DNA from: an uncultured Chloroflexota bacterium
Lineage (GTDB): Bacteria; Chloroflexota; Dehalococcoidia; UBA2979
Assembly: GCA_902827055.1 (NCBI GenBank)
Contig: CADEHD010000052.1
Coordinates: 1 to 9,902 of the forward strand
Reading direction: 5' to 3'
Length of the DNA: 9,902 nucleotides
The notes beneath the pieces were generated by a model that worked only from the letters and a program-made list of their open reading frames with translations, did no database searches and was not told the origin of the DNA. The position numbers and the translations under genes were made by a program. Positions 1 to 6,378 of this stretch are shown piece by piece (within the stretch, counting starts at the first letter, position 1; each line of letters opens with the position of its first letter).

Positions 1-68
1 TACTTCCGCGACGGCGCTGAGTATAGGTCAGACGCCGAACCTCGCGCCAGAACCGTGCGTGTTCGATT

Positions 69-80
69 CGCGAATTCGCG
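69..80. repeat. 12-bp perfect palindrome CGCGAATTCGCG inside a short tandem repeat
   Basis: Positions 69-80 read CGCGAATTCGCG; the symmetry extends one base each side (68-81). The same bases form two tandem copies of ATTCGCGA (66-81). The site lies about 34 bp beyond the stop codon of the minus-strand membrane-protein gene. As RNA it could fold into a 5-bp stem with an AATT loop, but no T-run follows on the minus strand, so a terminator role is weakly supported. The remaining bases 1-113 hold no gene I can support. A TATACT hexamer on the minus strand (25-20) resembles a -10 box without a partner -35, and may belong to a gene left of the window. Confidence 0.45.
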
Positions 81-113
81 ATTCAGTGTGCCGCCGCTGC
101 GCCCGGCCTCGCC

Positions 114-338
114 TCATTCGCCCCGATGGCGCTGGATCGAGCTGATGACGAGCGCCAGGCCCAACCCCACGACGACAGCAGGGAGCACGATGCCCTCGCG
201 AATGGCGATCGCTTCGAGGCGGTCGAGCAGGAAGGCGGCCCCGGCGCCCATGAACACGAGACCCGCCGCAGCCGCCCCCATGTCGTAGCGGCGCGCTCCG
301 GGGATCGTCGGGTCGTGGATCGGGGTGACGGTGGTCAT
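114..338 (-). CDS. Small two-helix membrane protein (DUF5668/LiaI-like)
   Basis: I see a 74-residue protein with two hydrophobic segments (about residues 20-37 and 49-67), joined by a short charged stretch containing LLDRLEAI, and a basic C-terminus (QRHRGE). The pattern GLVFMGAGAAFLLD followed by a second helix resembles the LiaI/LiaF-type transmembrane region (DUF5668), so an inner-membrane location is likely. The ATG at 338 is chosen over an upstream in-frame start at 362 because GGGAGG lies about 5 bases before it. The gene starts 24 bp after the stop of the PspC/LiaF-like gene on the same strand, so the two are almost certainly co-transcribed. By analogy with lia/psp operons it may help sense or buffer envelope stress, but no function is shown by the sequence itself. 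The family assignment is tentative. Confidence 0.75.
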   Translation of the reverse strand: MTTVTPIHDPTIPGARRYDMGAAAAGLVFMGAGAAFLLDRLEAIAIREGIVLPAVVVGLGLALVISSIQRHRGE

Positions 339-362
339 CGTTCCTCCCGGGGACTGCGGCAC

Positions 363-1223
363 CTAGCGGGTGACCTCGGCGGAACCGAACGCGGTGCTGA
401 GGTCGATCTCGATGCGGCGCGTCGCGTTCGCGTAGTCGGCAGTCTCCTTCTCGCGGTTCGTCCCGAGCCCCGAGAACGACTCGCCCAGGACGCGCGACTC
501 GCCAAAGACCGTGCCCGCCTGCACTCGCACGGGGATGCGGGCAGGGAGGCGGATGCGGGTGTCGCCGAAGGCCGTGGAGACTCGGATGCGCGTGGTGCCC
601 TCCGGCACTTCGAAGTTGGTGAGGTCGAGCGTGAACGAGCCAAACGCGTGGCTGTACTCGCGCTGCAGCGTGGCTGCCGACGTCGGCTGCGCCCGCTGGT
701 CGCCGAACGCGTTGTCGACAGGCAGGCGCACGGCCGTGAGCCCGGAGAGCAACACGGTGAGCAGCAGCCCCAGCGCGACCAGCGCACCGGACCCGACGCG
801 ACCGGCGGTGATGACCAGTGCCGCGCCCGTGGTGACGAGCGCCGCCGCAAGCACGACGTCCCAGCGCGGCGTGGGGACCTCGAGCTCACTGAGCAGCCAG
901 AGCGCGCCGACTGCTACGAGGACGAGTCCGAAGACGATCCCGCCTCCCGTGGCCCGCGAGCGCGGCTCGCCGGTGGCGGCGCCGTCCTCCGGCATCACGA
1001 ACGCGGCGACGATGTAGAAGACGATAGCAACGCCGCCCGTAAAGACCGCGAGCAGCACGAGCGCGAGGCGAACCAGCGTGGGATCGACGTCCAGGTATGT
1101 GGCGATGCCGCCGGCGACTCCGCTGATCCAGCGGTCGGAGCGGCTCCGCATGAGGCGTCCGCGCATCGTGGGGTTGCCGCCGCCGGGGGCGACCGGGGCG
1201 GGAGTCCCGGATTCGGTGACCAT
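363..1223 (-). CDS. PspC-domain / LiaF-like membrane protein
   Basis: A 286-residue protein in three parts. Residues 27-80 are a PspC domain (RSRSDRWISGVAGGIATYL, then DPTLVRLA, a hydrophobic helix and VMPED). Residues 94-165 hold about three further membrane helices of the DUF5668 kind. Residues 190-286 are a beta-rich C-terminal domain like that of LiaF (cell-wall-active antibiotic response proteins), with a recurring AFG/VFG turn (HAFGSF, TAFGDT, TVFGES, TAFGSA). Known relatives act at the membrane in envelope-stress sensing, often with a LiaRS-type two-component pair; none is in this window. The start at 1223 has GGGGAGG about 6 bases upstream; longer in-frame starts up to 1358 lack this and would add an arginine-rich, unlikely N-terminus. 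It is the first gene of a two-gene operon with the small membrane protein 24 bp downstream. The domain call is firm; the physiological role is inferred. Confidence 0.88.
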   Translation of the reverse strand: MVTESGTPAPVAPGGGNPTMRGRLMRSRSDRWISGVAGGIATYLDVDPTLVRLALVLLAVFTGGVAIVFYIVAAFVMPEDGAATGEPRSRATGGGIVFGLVLVAVGALWLLSELEVPTPRWDVVLAAALVTTGAALVITAGRVGSGALVALGLLLTVLLSGLTAVRLPVDNAFGDQRAQPTSAATLQREYSHAFGSFTLDLTNFEVPEGTTRIRVSTAFGDTRIRLPARIPVRVQAGTVFGESRVLGESFSGLGTNREKETADYANATRRIEIDLSTAFGSAEVTR

Positions 1224-1292
1224 GGAGACCTCCCCTCGTGATCCTGCGCGCCGCGGGGATGGCGTTCCGACCCCGCGTTCGCGGTCCCGTAC

Positions 1293-1338
1293 ATCGTACA
1301 CGTGATGCACAGCGCGCCGGGTACCGGGTGTCACCCGG
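1293..1338 (-). promoter_or_regulatory. Candidate promoter and operator upstream of the PspC/LiaF-like gene
   Basis: On the minus strand TACGAT (1298-1293) is a possible -10 box 70 bp before the start codon. Just upstream of where a -35 would fall is a perfect dyad, CCGGGTG-T-CACCCGG (1324-1338), which could bind a regulator. No good -35 hexamer is visible, so the promoter would need an activator or another sigma factor. The dyad is directly seen; its role is inference. Confidence 0.35.
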
Positions 1339-1392
1339 CGAGGTGGCGGAGGCCCCACTCGAGTGGACCTCGAGGGGGTGGCGGGGCGAGGG

Positions 1393-1429
1393 GCGGACGC
1401 TCGGCCGGTGTCAGCCGTCGAGCGTCCGC
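1393..1429 (-). terminator. Hairpin downstream of the phosphoglycerate mutase gene
   Basis: Perfect 11-bp arms, GCGGACGCTCG (1393-1403) and CGAGCGTCCGC (1419-1429), enclose a 15-base loop, starting 29 bp past the apgM stop on the minus strand. No T-run follows, so it is either an imperfect intrinsic terminator or an RNA-stabilising hairpin. Three further short palindromes sit nearby (1355-1366 CCACTCGAGTGG, 1368-1376 around CCTCGAGG, and 1441-1452 GCCTCGCGAGGC). Confidence 0.5.
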
Positions 1430-1457
1430 GGTGTGAAGGGGCCTCGCGAGGCGGGCC

Positions 1458-2657
1458 CTACGCCCCGTACTTGGTGAGGCGGCCGGCGTGCGCGAACGCC
1501 TGCGGCAGCAGCTCCTTTGCGGGGAAGATGCCGAGGCCGCCCTCGGCGCACTCCGTCTCGTTGAAGCGATGCTGCGCGTCCCCGCGCACGGTGCGCCCCG
1601 ACATCAGCACGGGCACGGGGTGCCACGAGTGCGAGGCGAGCACGGCGGGCGTCGAGTGGTCGCCGCCCACGATCAGAACATCGGGCTTCAGGTCCAGGAG
1701 CGCTGGCAGGCACGCATCGAAGTCCTCGATGGCGCGCACTTTCCGGTCGAAGTCGCCATCCTCGCCCGCGCTGTCCGTGTACTTGTAGTGGACGAAGAAG
1801 AAGTCGTAGTCGTCCCAGTGCTGCTTGAGCGCAGCGAACTGCGACTCGAGGTTGGTGCCCGCGTCGAGGACCTCCATGCCGACGAGGCGCGCAAGGCCGC
1901 GGTACATCGGGTAAATGGCGCAGGCGGCCGCGCGGAGCTTCCACAGCTCGGGAAGCTGAGGGAGGTCAGGGCGGTGCGCCCAGCCGCGCAGGGTCAGGTG
2001 GTTCGCCTGGTCGCGGCCGGAGATGATCTCGCGGGCCGCGGCGACGAACTGGTTGGCAAGATCGGCGGTGCGCTGAGCGGCAGGCGTGAGCGCCTCGACG
2101 GCGGGTACCGCGACGCCCTCGCGCTGCGGATCGGTCTCGCTCAGGTCCTCGGCGAGGCCTTCGCCGCGCAGGACGAGGACGAAGCGGTGCTCCCGCACCG
2201 GCTCGACGAACACCTCGACGCCGGGGAGCTTGATTTCTCTTAGCTGGGCGCAGATCTCAGCGGTGATCTCGGTGGCGACGCGCCCGGCGCGGCGGTCGGT
2301 GATCAGGCCGTCGGGGCCCACCGTGCAGAAGTTGGCGCGCGCAGCAAGGTCGTTGGGCCCGAGCGGGAAGTCGATACCGGTGGCCTCGAGCACGCCGCGA
2401 CCGACGTCGTAGACCAGCGGGTCGAGGCCGAAGAGCGCCATGTGGCCGGGACCGGACCCCGGGGTGATGCCCGGCGCGACGGGAATCGTGAGTCCCACGG
2501 CGCCCTCGCGCGCGAGCCGGTCGAGGTGCCGGATGTTGGCCGATTCGAGCTCGGTGCGGCCGCGTGGCCCGGCGAGTCCGCCCAGGCCGTCGAGTACGCA
2601 GAGCACGACCTTAGTGTCGGCAGGGATGGAGAGGCGGCGAATCAGATCGAGGTCCAT
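1458..2657 (-). CDS. apgM: 2,3-bisphosphoglycerate-independent phosphoglycerate mutase, archaeal type
   Basis: A 399-residue cytosolic enzyme that interconverts 3- and 2-phosphoglycerate in glycolysis and gluconeogenesis. It belongs to the alkaline-phosphatase superfamily. Visible motifs: LCVLDGLGG with metal-binding Asp23; TPGSGPGH with the expected catalytic Ser68, followed by MALFGLDP; ANFCTV (108-113) and DRRAGR (121-126); NHLTLRGWA (219-227); VHYKYTDSAGEDGDF (289-303); and the second metal site GGDHSTP (331-337) with HSWHPVP (343-349). The length fits the ApgM family. In the usual TD-x-AGHDG motif the histidine is replaced by Glu299. The start at 2657 has only a weak GAGGG 2 bases upstream; a TAGCAT hexamer a few bases further up raises the possibility of a near-leaderless transcript. 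pgk lies 126 bp upstream on the same strand, so the two may be co-transcribed as a lower-glycolysis unit. Confidence 0.93.
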   Translation of the reverse strand: MDLDLIRRLSIPADTKVVLCVLDGLGGLAGPRGRTELESANIRHLDRLAREGAVGLTIPVAPGITPGSGPGHMALFGLDPLVYDVGRGVLEATGIDFPLGPNDLAARANFCTVGPDGLITDRRAGRVATEITAEICAQLREIKLPGVEVFVEPVREHRFVLVLRGEGLAEDLSETDPQREGVAVPAVEALTPAAQRTADLANQFVAAAREIISGRDQANHLTLRGWAHRPDLPQLPELWKLRAAACAIYPMYRGLARLVGMEVLDAGTNLESQFAALKQHWDDYDFFFVHYKYTDSAGEDGDFDRKVRAIEDFDACLPALLDLKPDVLIVGGDHSTPAVLASHSWHPVPVLMSGRTVRGDAQHRFNETECAEGGLGIFPAKELLPQAFAHAGRLTKYGA

Positions 2658-2783
2658 GCCCTCGATGCTAGCGGGTGTGGCGGGCGCGGGGGATCATCCC
2701 GGCGGTACTTCACCGACTTCCCGCAGACGGTCATCCCGAGCCGGTCCGGAGCGTCCCCGAACTCATGGCCTGGGCGCTCGCCG

Positions 2784-3968
2784 TCAGGCGTCGAGGAGCG
2801 CAGCCACGCCGGGCAGCGTCTTGCCCTCCAGCATCTCGAGGGAGGCCCCGCCACCCGTCGAGATGTGGGTGATGTGCGCCGAGACGCCAGCCTGCGCCAG
2901 GACGGCCGCCGTCTCGCCGCCGCCAACGATGGTGGTCGCCTCCAGCAACGCGAACACGCGTGCCATCGCGAGCGAGCCGAGCGCGAACCGCGACTGCTCA
3001 AACAGCCCCATGGGGCCGTTCCAGACCGCGGTCTTCACCGGCCTCAGCGCCTCCGAGAACGCCTCGACGGTGGCGGGGCCGATGTCGAGGATGCGCCACC
3101 CCGAGGGTACGCGGTCGATCGGGACGGTCACGACCTGGCTGCTGGCGCCGGCACCGAAGGCCGCCACGACGTCGACGGGGAGCACGAAGTTGAGCCCCGG
3201 CTGGCGCGCGGCACGGTCGAGGATCTCGCGGGCGACATCGACCCGGTCGCGCTCGACGAGGGAGTCCTCCACGCGCACTCCCTGGGCGAGGAGGAAGGTG
3301 TTGGCCATGGCGCCCCCGACGCAGATCACGTCGGTGCGGCTCAGGAGGTGCTCGAGAATGAGGAGCTTGTCGCTCATCTTCGCGCCGCCGAGGACGAGGC
3401 CGAACGGGCGCTCGGGCGCGTCCGCGACGCCACCGAGGTAGTGCACCTCGCGCTCCATGAGCAGGCCCGCGACGGCCGGCAGGTGCTTCGGAATCCCGAC
3501 GATCGAGGCGTGCGCGCGGTGTGCCGTGCCGAAGGCATCGTCGACGTAGATGTCGCCCAGGCGGGCGAGCTCGGCGGCGAAGGTGGGGTCGTTCGCCTCC
3601 TCCTCCGCGTGGAAGCGCACGTTCTCGAGGAGGACGACCTCGCCGGGGCGGAGCGCGTCGACGGCGGCGGCGGCATCGGGGCCCACGCACTCGGGAGCGC
3701 ACGCAACCGGAATCCCGAGCAGCCCACCGAGGTGCGCGGCGACGGGTGCGTTGCTGAACGCCGGCTCAGGACGACCCTGCGGCCGGCCGCGGTGGGAGAT
3801 GATCGCGATGCGCGCGCCGCCCTCGCGGAGGGCCTGGATGGTCGGCAACGACTCGCGGAGGCGATAGTCGTCGCGCACCCCCGCCTCGTCGACCTGGACG
3901 TTGTAGTCCACGCGCAACAGCACACGCTTGCCACGCACGTCGATGTCTCGAATGGTCCGCTTCCGCAC
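2784..3968 (-). CDS. pgk: Phosphoglycerate kinase
   Basis: A 394-residue cytosolic kinase, the family's usual length, that transfers phosphate between 1,3-bisphosphoglycerate and ADP. Visible motifs: LLRVDYNVQ (17-25, usually DFNVP), SHRGRP (58-63, usually SHLGRP), LLENVRFHAEEEAND (113-127), YVDDAFGTAHRAHAS (141-155), LGGAKMSDK (193-201), GGAMANTFL (218-226), WNGPMGLFE (316-324), VGGGETAA (348-355) and HISTGGGASLEMLEGK (368-383). In VGGGETAA, Glu352 replaces the common nucleotide-magnesium Asp. The GTG at 3968 is preferred over an in-frame ATG 45 bases upstream because a GGAGGGGGG tract lies 5 bases before it and the family's N-terminus aligns there (VRKRTIRDIDVRGK). apgM follows 126 bp downstream on the same strand. 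An AT-rich patch at 4010-4034 is the likely promoter region. Confidence 0.96.
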   Translation of the reverse strand: MRKRTIRDIDVRGKRVLLRVDYNVQVDEAGVRDDYRLRESLPTIQALREGGARIAIISHRGRPQGRPEPAFSNAPVAAHLGGLLGIPVACAPECVGPDAAAAVDALRPGEVVLLENVRFHAEEEANDPTFAAELARLGDIYVDDAFGTAHRAHASIVGIPKHLPAVAGLLMEREVHYLGGVADAPERPFGLVLGGAKMSDKLLILEHLLSRTDVICVGGAMANTFLLAQGVRVEDSLVERDRVDVAREILDRAARQPGLNFVLPVDVVAAFGAGASSQVVTVPIDRVPSGWRILDIGPATVEAFSEALRPVKTAVWNGPMGLFEQSRFALGSLAMARVFALLEATTIVGGGETAAVLAQAGVSAHITHISTGGGASLEMLEGKTLPGVAALLDA

Positions 3969-4272
3969 TCGGTCCCCCCTCCAGCGCCAGTGAGAGTACA
4001 GACGCGCCCGCAAATAGAGAAATGGGAAATATATGAAGCGGCCGGGTCGGACTGCGGGACGCCTCGGCTGTCAGTGAACGAAGCGCGCTTCGTGTGCGGG
4101 TTGCCGTCGGGTGGGGCGCGCATGGCACGCGTCGGCCTCGATAGGCAGGGCGGATGCTGTGAGGGCGGGGCGCGGAGTCCGCCGGGAAACGACAGAGCCA
4201 CGCACCGGGTGCAGCTCCCGATGCGTGGCTCGACGTGACGGGTCGCCGCGTGAGCGGCTTACCGTACGGTGT
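3969..4272. other. Intergenic gap between pgk and the 135-residue gene
   Basis: About 304 bp without a gene I can support; open frames here are GC-driven. It holds the pgk ribosome-binding site at its left end and an AT-rich island (about 4010-4034), conspicuous against the GC-rich background. On the minus strand the island contains TATATT (4033-4028), a possible -10 box for pgk, but I find no convincing -35 at 16-18 bp. At the right lies a strong stem-loop (4195-4231), listed separately. Confidence 0.6.
4195..4231 (-). terminator. Strong stem-loop, probable terminator of the 135-residue gene
   Basis: Perfect 10-bp arms GAGCCACGCA (4195-4204) and TGCGTGGCTC (4222-4231) continue, after one mismatch, into an inner CGGG/CCCG stem. 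It starts 42 bp past the stop of the minus-strand gene. On the minus strand the hairpin is followed by TGTCGTTTCCC, a weak U-tract, so an intrinsic terminator is plausible. It could also stop read-in toward pgk. Confidence 0.6.
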
Positions 4273-4680
4273 CTACGCAGTCACCGCCGAGGGCTGGGCC
4301 CACGCTGCGTGGCGGCCGGGGATGTGGCTCAGGGAGACGACCACACCCTCGTTCTCGACGTCGACCGCGAGGCGTACGCGGCGGCTGCGCGCGAACTCGA
4401 GCGGCTCGCGCGGCACGACGGACTGCAGGCGGAAGGTCTTGCCCGCAGATGCCGCCATCGCCCAGGCGCCCATGATCGTCTCGACGAGGTTCGTGGGGAG
4501 CTCGCGCATCTCCTCGCGGAGCAGGAGCGCCGTCGCGATGTCGCACTGCGAGGCGAGCGCCTCGATGTACTCGCGTGGTTCCGCGCCCCGGGCGAGCAAC
4601 TCAAGGGCGAGGGCGTTGCCGTCCTCGGTCGAGAGCATGTCCGTTGCGGCTTCCGTGATGTCCTTGCAGCCTGCAGCCAT
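4273..4680 (-). CDS. Conserved-looking hypothetical cytosolic protein, 135 aa
   Basis: I do not recognise a family. The protein has no signal peptide or membrane segment. Residues about 5-80 look helical (repeated Ala/Leu/Glu stretches such as NALALELLARGAEPREYIE and CDIATALLLREEMRELP). Residues about 83-120 look like a small beta unit (TFRLQSVVP, RVRLAVDVENEGVVVSLSHI). The ATG at 4680 is chosen because GGAGG lies about 9 bases upstream; an in-frame GTG at 4689 overlaps that site. A good hairpin follows the stop. The gene is transcribed away from a LuxR-type regulator across 98 bp, which makes it a reasonable candidate target or partner of that regulator. Coding is supported by start signal, terminator and codon bias; function is unknown. 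Confidence 0.75.
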   Translation of the reverse strand: MAAGCKDITEAATDMLSTEDGNALALELLARGAEPREYIEALASQCDIATALLLREEMRELPTNLVETIMGAWAMAASAGKTFRLQSVVPREPLEFARSRRVRLAVDVENEGVVVSLSHIPGRHAAWAQPSAVTA

Positions 4681-4755
4681 CGTGTCCACCCTCCATAGTG
4701 CATCGACCTGCTCGCCGGACAGTAGGCAGGCCTCGGCGTGCGGGAAACCGTCATT

Positions 4756-4779
4756 TGTCGCATATCATCGGGTGCGACA
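4756..4779 (+). promoter_or_regulatory. Dyad around a -10 box, abutting the LuxR-type regulator's start
   Basis: TGTCGCA (4756-4762) and TGCGACA (4773-4779) are perfect inverted arms 10 bases apart, and the last A is the first base of the start codon. The spacer begins with TATCAT (4763-4768), which resembles a -10 box. A transcript from it would begin within a few bases of the ATG, giving a leaderless or nearly leaderless mRNA. No clear -35 is seen. A protein bound here would cover the -10 and transcription start, so autoregulation by the adjacent HTH protein is a natural hypothesis. Confidence 0.5.
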
Positions 4780-6335
4780 TGCCTCCTGCGCCCGACATCG
4801 ACGATGTTGACCTCGAAGCGTTCCTCGGGCATGCGCGTCGCGCCGCGCGCACGCTGGACCCGTCGCTCCGAGACGCGTGGCTCCCGCTGTACGAGAGCGG
4901 CCTGCGCGCCGCGTTCGGCCAGCAAGACCGACGTGGGTTCGCGGACATGGCCCTCTTTGCGGCGGTGCGCCTCGATGCCGATGGGCGGCACGACGAGGCG
5001 ATCTCGCAGCTCGACATGGGCCTCAGCCTCCTCGGGGACTCGAACTCAGCCGCGGCGCTCCTCGGCAGCATGCTCGCGCTCTACCGCGCGCTCGGACATC
5101 AGCCGGACGCAGCCCGCCAGCTGGTCGCGGAGGTCGAGCTGTTGTCGCACAACGCTCGCCCGCGGCGTGTCCGCATGGAGAGCGCGGTCAACATCGCCAT
5201 CGCCCGCTGCGTGCTGCTGGACGCCACCGAGGACCCGCGCGCGCTGCTGCAGCTGACCCGGCGCGTCCAGCGCAGCCCCTTCGACTGGCAGTTGAGCGGC
5301 CTCCTCAGCTGGCTGGTGCCGCTTACGGTCGCGCGAGGTGACGCGGTCGGTAGCTCACCATGGCTGCGCGCGCTGGGCGCCCTCGCGACGTCCTCCGCGC
5401 ACCCCTGGCGCCAGGCTGATGCCGCCGTGTTCAGGCTCGCCATCGAGCACCGCGACGAGGGCAGCGCGGCGCCGATCGATGCGGGGCGGAACTACCTCGC
5501 TGGGTGGCGGGCCGCGCTGCTTCGGCTGCACCGCGCCGTGCGCCATCGTGACCAGGCGGAAGCGCAGGAGGCGCTGCAGGGGCTCGAGGGCCTGCGTACC
5601 AGCGTCCACGGGGGTTTTACGGACGGGTTCGCGGTCGCCGAGGCGGTCGCGGACACGAGGCACCCGACCGACGGCGGGGCTGCCCTGGCGCCGCCCGCGA
5701 CGATCTCGTTGCTGAACCTCGAGCTGGTCCTCGCGGGCAGCGAGTACGTCGCGTTCCACGGTGACCAGGCCTCTGCGGCGGCGTGGCTCGCGAGGCTCGC
5801 GAGCGCTCTCCCTCGCGCGGTGCGCACGTCGCTCGCCTGGCCGGTCGCGCGGGACCGCGTCGAGGGGCTGCTCAAGGTCCGCACGGGCGACGTTCGCGGC
5901 GGGGTCGCGAGTCTGCGGGCCGCGGTCCAGTGGTGCGACGCAGCGGGCTACCTCATCGAGGGGGCGTTGAGCCGTCTCCAGCTGGGCGAGATCCTCGCGC
6001 TCTCGGAGCGGCCGAGCTCAGCGCACCAGTCGGGCGGGCTCCGCTCCGCCGGCATCGAGGTGCTGCAGCGACATGGCCTGGATCCGACGGCGCCCGCGTA
6101 CGCCGCGACTCGTGCGTTCTCCCTGGGGCGCGGCGCCAGCGCGGCGCTGCTCGCACCAAGAGAGGTCCAGGTGCTGAAGTTGCTCGCCGACGGGATGACG
6201 TACCGCGAGGCGGCGGACGCACTCGGCGTGCAGTGGCGCACGGTCCAGACGCACGCCTACCACGCCTACTCGAAGCTGGGGGTGACACGACGGCTGGCGG
6301 CGGTTGAGACCGCGCGCCGCCTCGGGGTGATCTAA
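4779..6335 (+). CDS. Helical-repeat protein with C-terminal LuxR-type HTH (transcription regulator)
   Basis: A 518-residue protein. Residues 457-518 match the LuxR/GerE DNA-binding domain: LAPREVQVLKLLADGMTYREAA, then ALGVQWRTVQTHAYHAYSKLGV and a final RRLGVI. The recognition helix is around RTVQTHAYHAYSKL. The preceding ~450 residues are alanine/leucine-rich helices resembling TPR-like repeats, as in the sensor part of MalT/LAL regulators. I see no Walker A motif, receiver domain, PAS domain or membrane helix, so it is neither a full LAL protein nor a response regulator. The input is probably protein or ligand binding to the helical scaffold. The ATG at 4779 is preferred although it lacks a Shine-Dalgarno site, because a -10-like TATCAT lies 10 bases upstream and a longer frame (from 4698) would run through that promoter. 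It is divergent from the 135-residue gene and convergent with the DUF998-like gene. Confidence 0.85.
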   Translation: MPPAPDIDDVDLEAFLGHARRAARTLDPSLRDAWLPLYESGLRAAFGQQDRRGFADMALFAAVRLDADGRHDEAISQLDMGLSLLGDSNSAAALLGSMLALYRALGHQPDAARQLVAEVELLSHNARPRRVRMESAVNIAIARCVLLDATEDPRALLQLTRRVQRSPFDWQLSGLLSWLVPLTVARGDAVGSSPWLRALGALATSSAHPWRQADAAVFRLAIEHRDEGSAAPIDAGRNYLAGWRAALLRLHRAVRHRDQAEAQEALQGLEGLRTSVHGGFTDGFAVAEAVADTRHPTDGGAALAPPATISLLNLELVLAGSEYVAFHGDQASAAAWLARLASALPRAVRTSLAWPVARDRVEGLLKVRTGDVRGGVASLRAAVQWCDAAGYLIEGALSRLQLGEILALSERPSSAHQSGGLRSAGIEVLQRHGLDPTAPAYAATRAFSLGRGASAALLAPREVQVLKLLADGMTYREAADALGVQWRTVQTHAYHAYSKLGVTRRLAAVETARRLGVI

Positions 6336-6378
6336 ACGCCTGCCTCGCGGGCCTCGAAGGGCACGGCGGGCGCCACGG

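Noticed and set aside
126..1241. A 371-codon open frame on the plus strand opposite the PspC/LiaF-like operon
   Set aside because: It overlaps the membrane-protein genes with clear domains and ribosome-binding sites, and its translation is low-complexity Arg/Asp/Gly-rich.
2658..2783. A small gene between pgk and apgM
   Set aside because: No frame with a start, ribosome-binding site and coding character fits the 126 bp; it is treated as an intra-operon gap.
2442..4238. A 598-codon open frame on the plus strand opposite apgM and pgk
   Set aside because: It is antisense to two well-recognised enzymes; its composition (Arg, Gly, Ala, Asp/Glu-rich without domains) is typical of a shadow frame in GC-rich DNA.
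6338..6352. A GC stem between the convergent LuxR-type and DUF998-like genes as a bidirectional terminator
   Set aside because: The stem is only 6 bp with one wobble pair and no T-run on either side.
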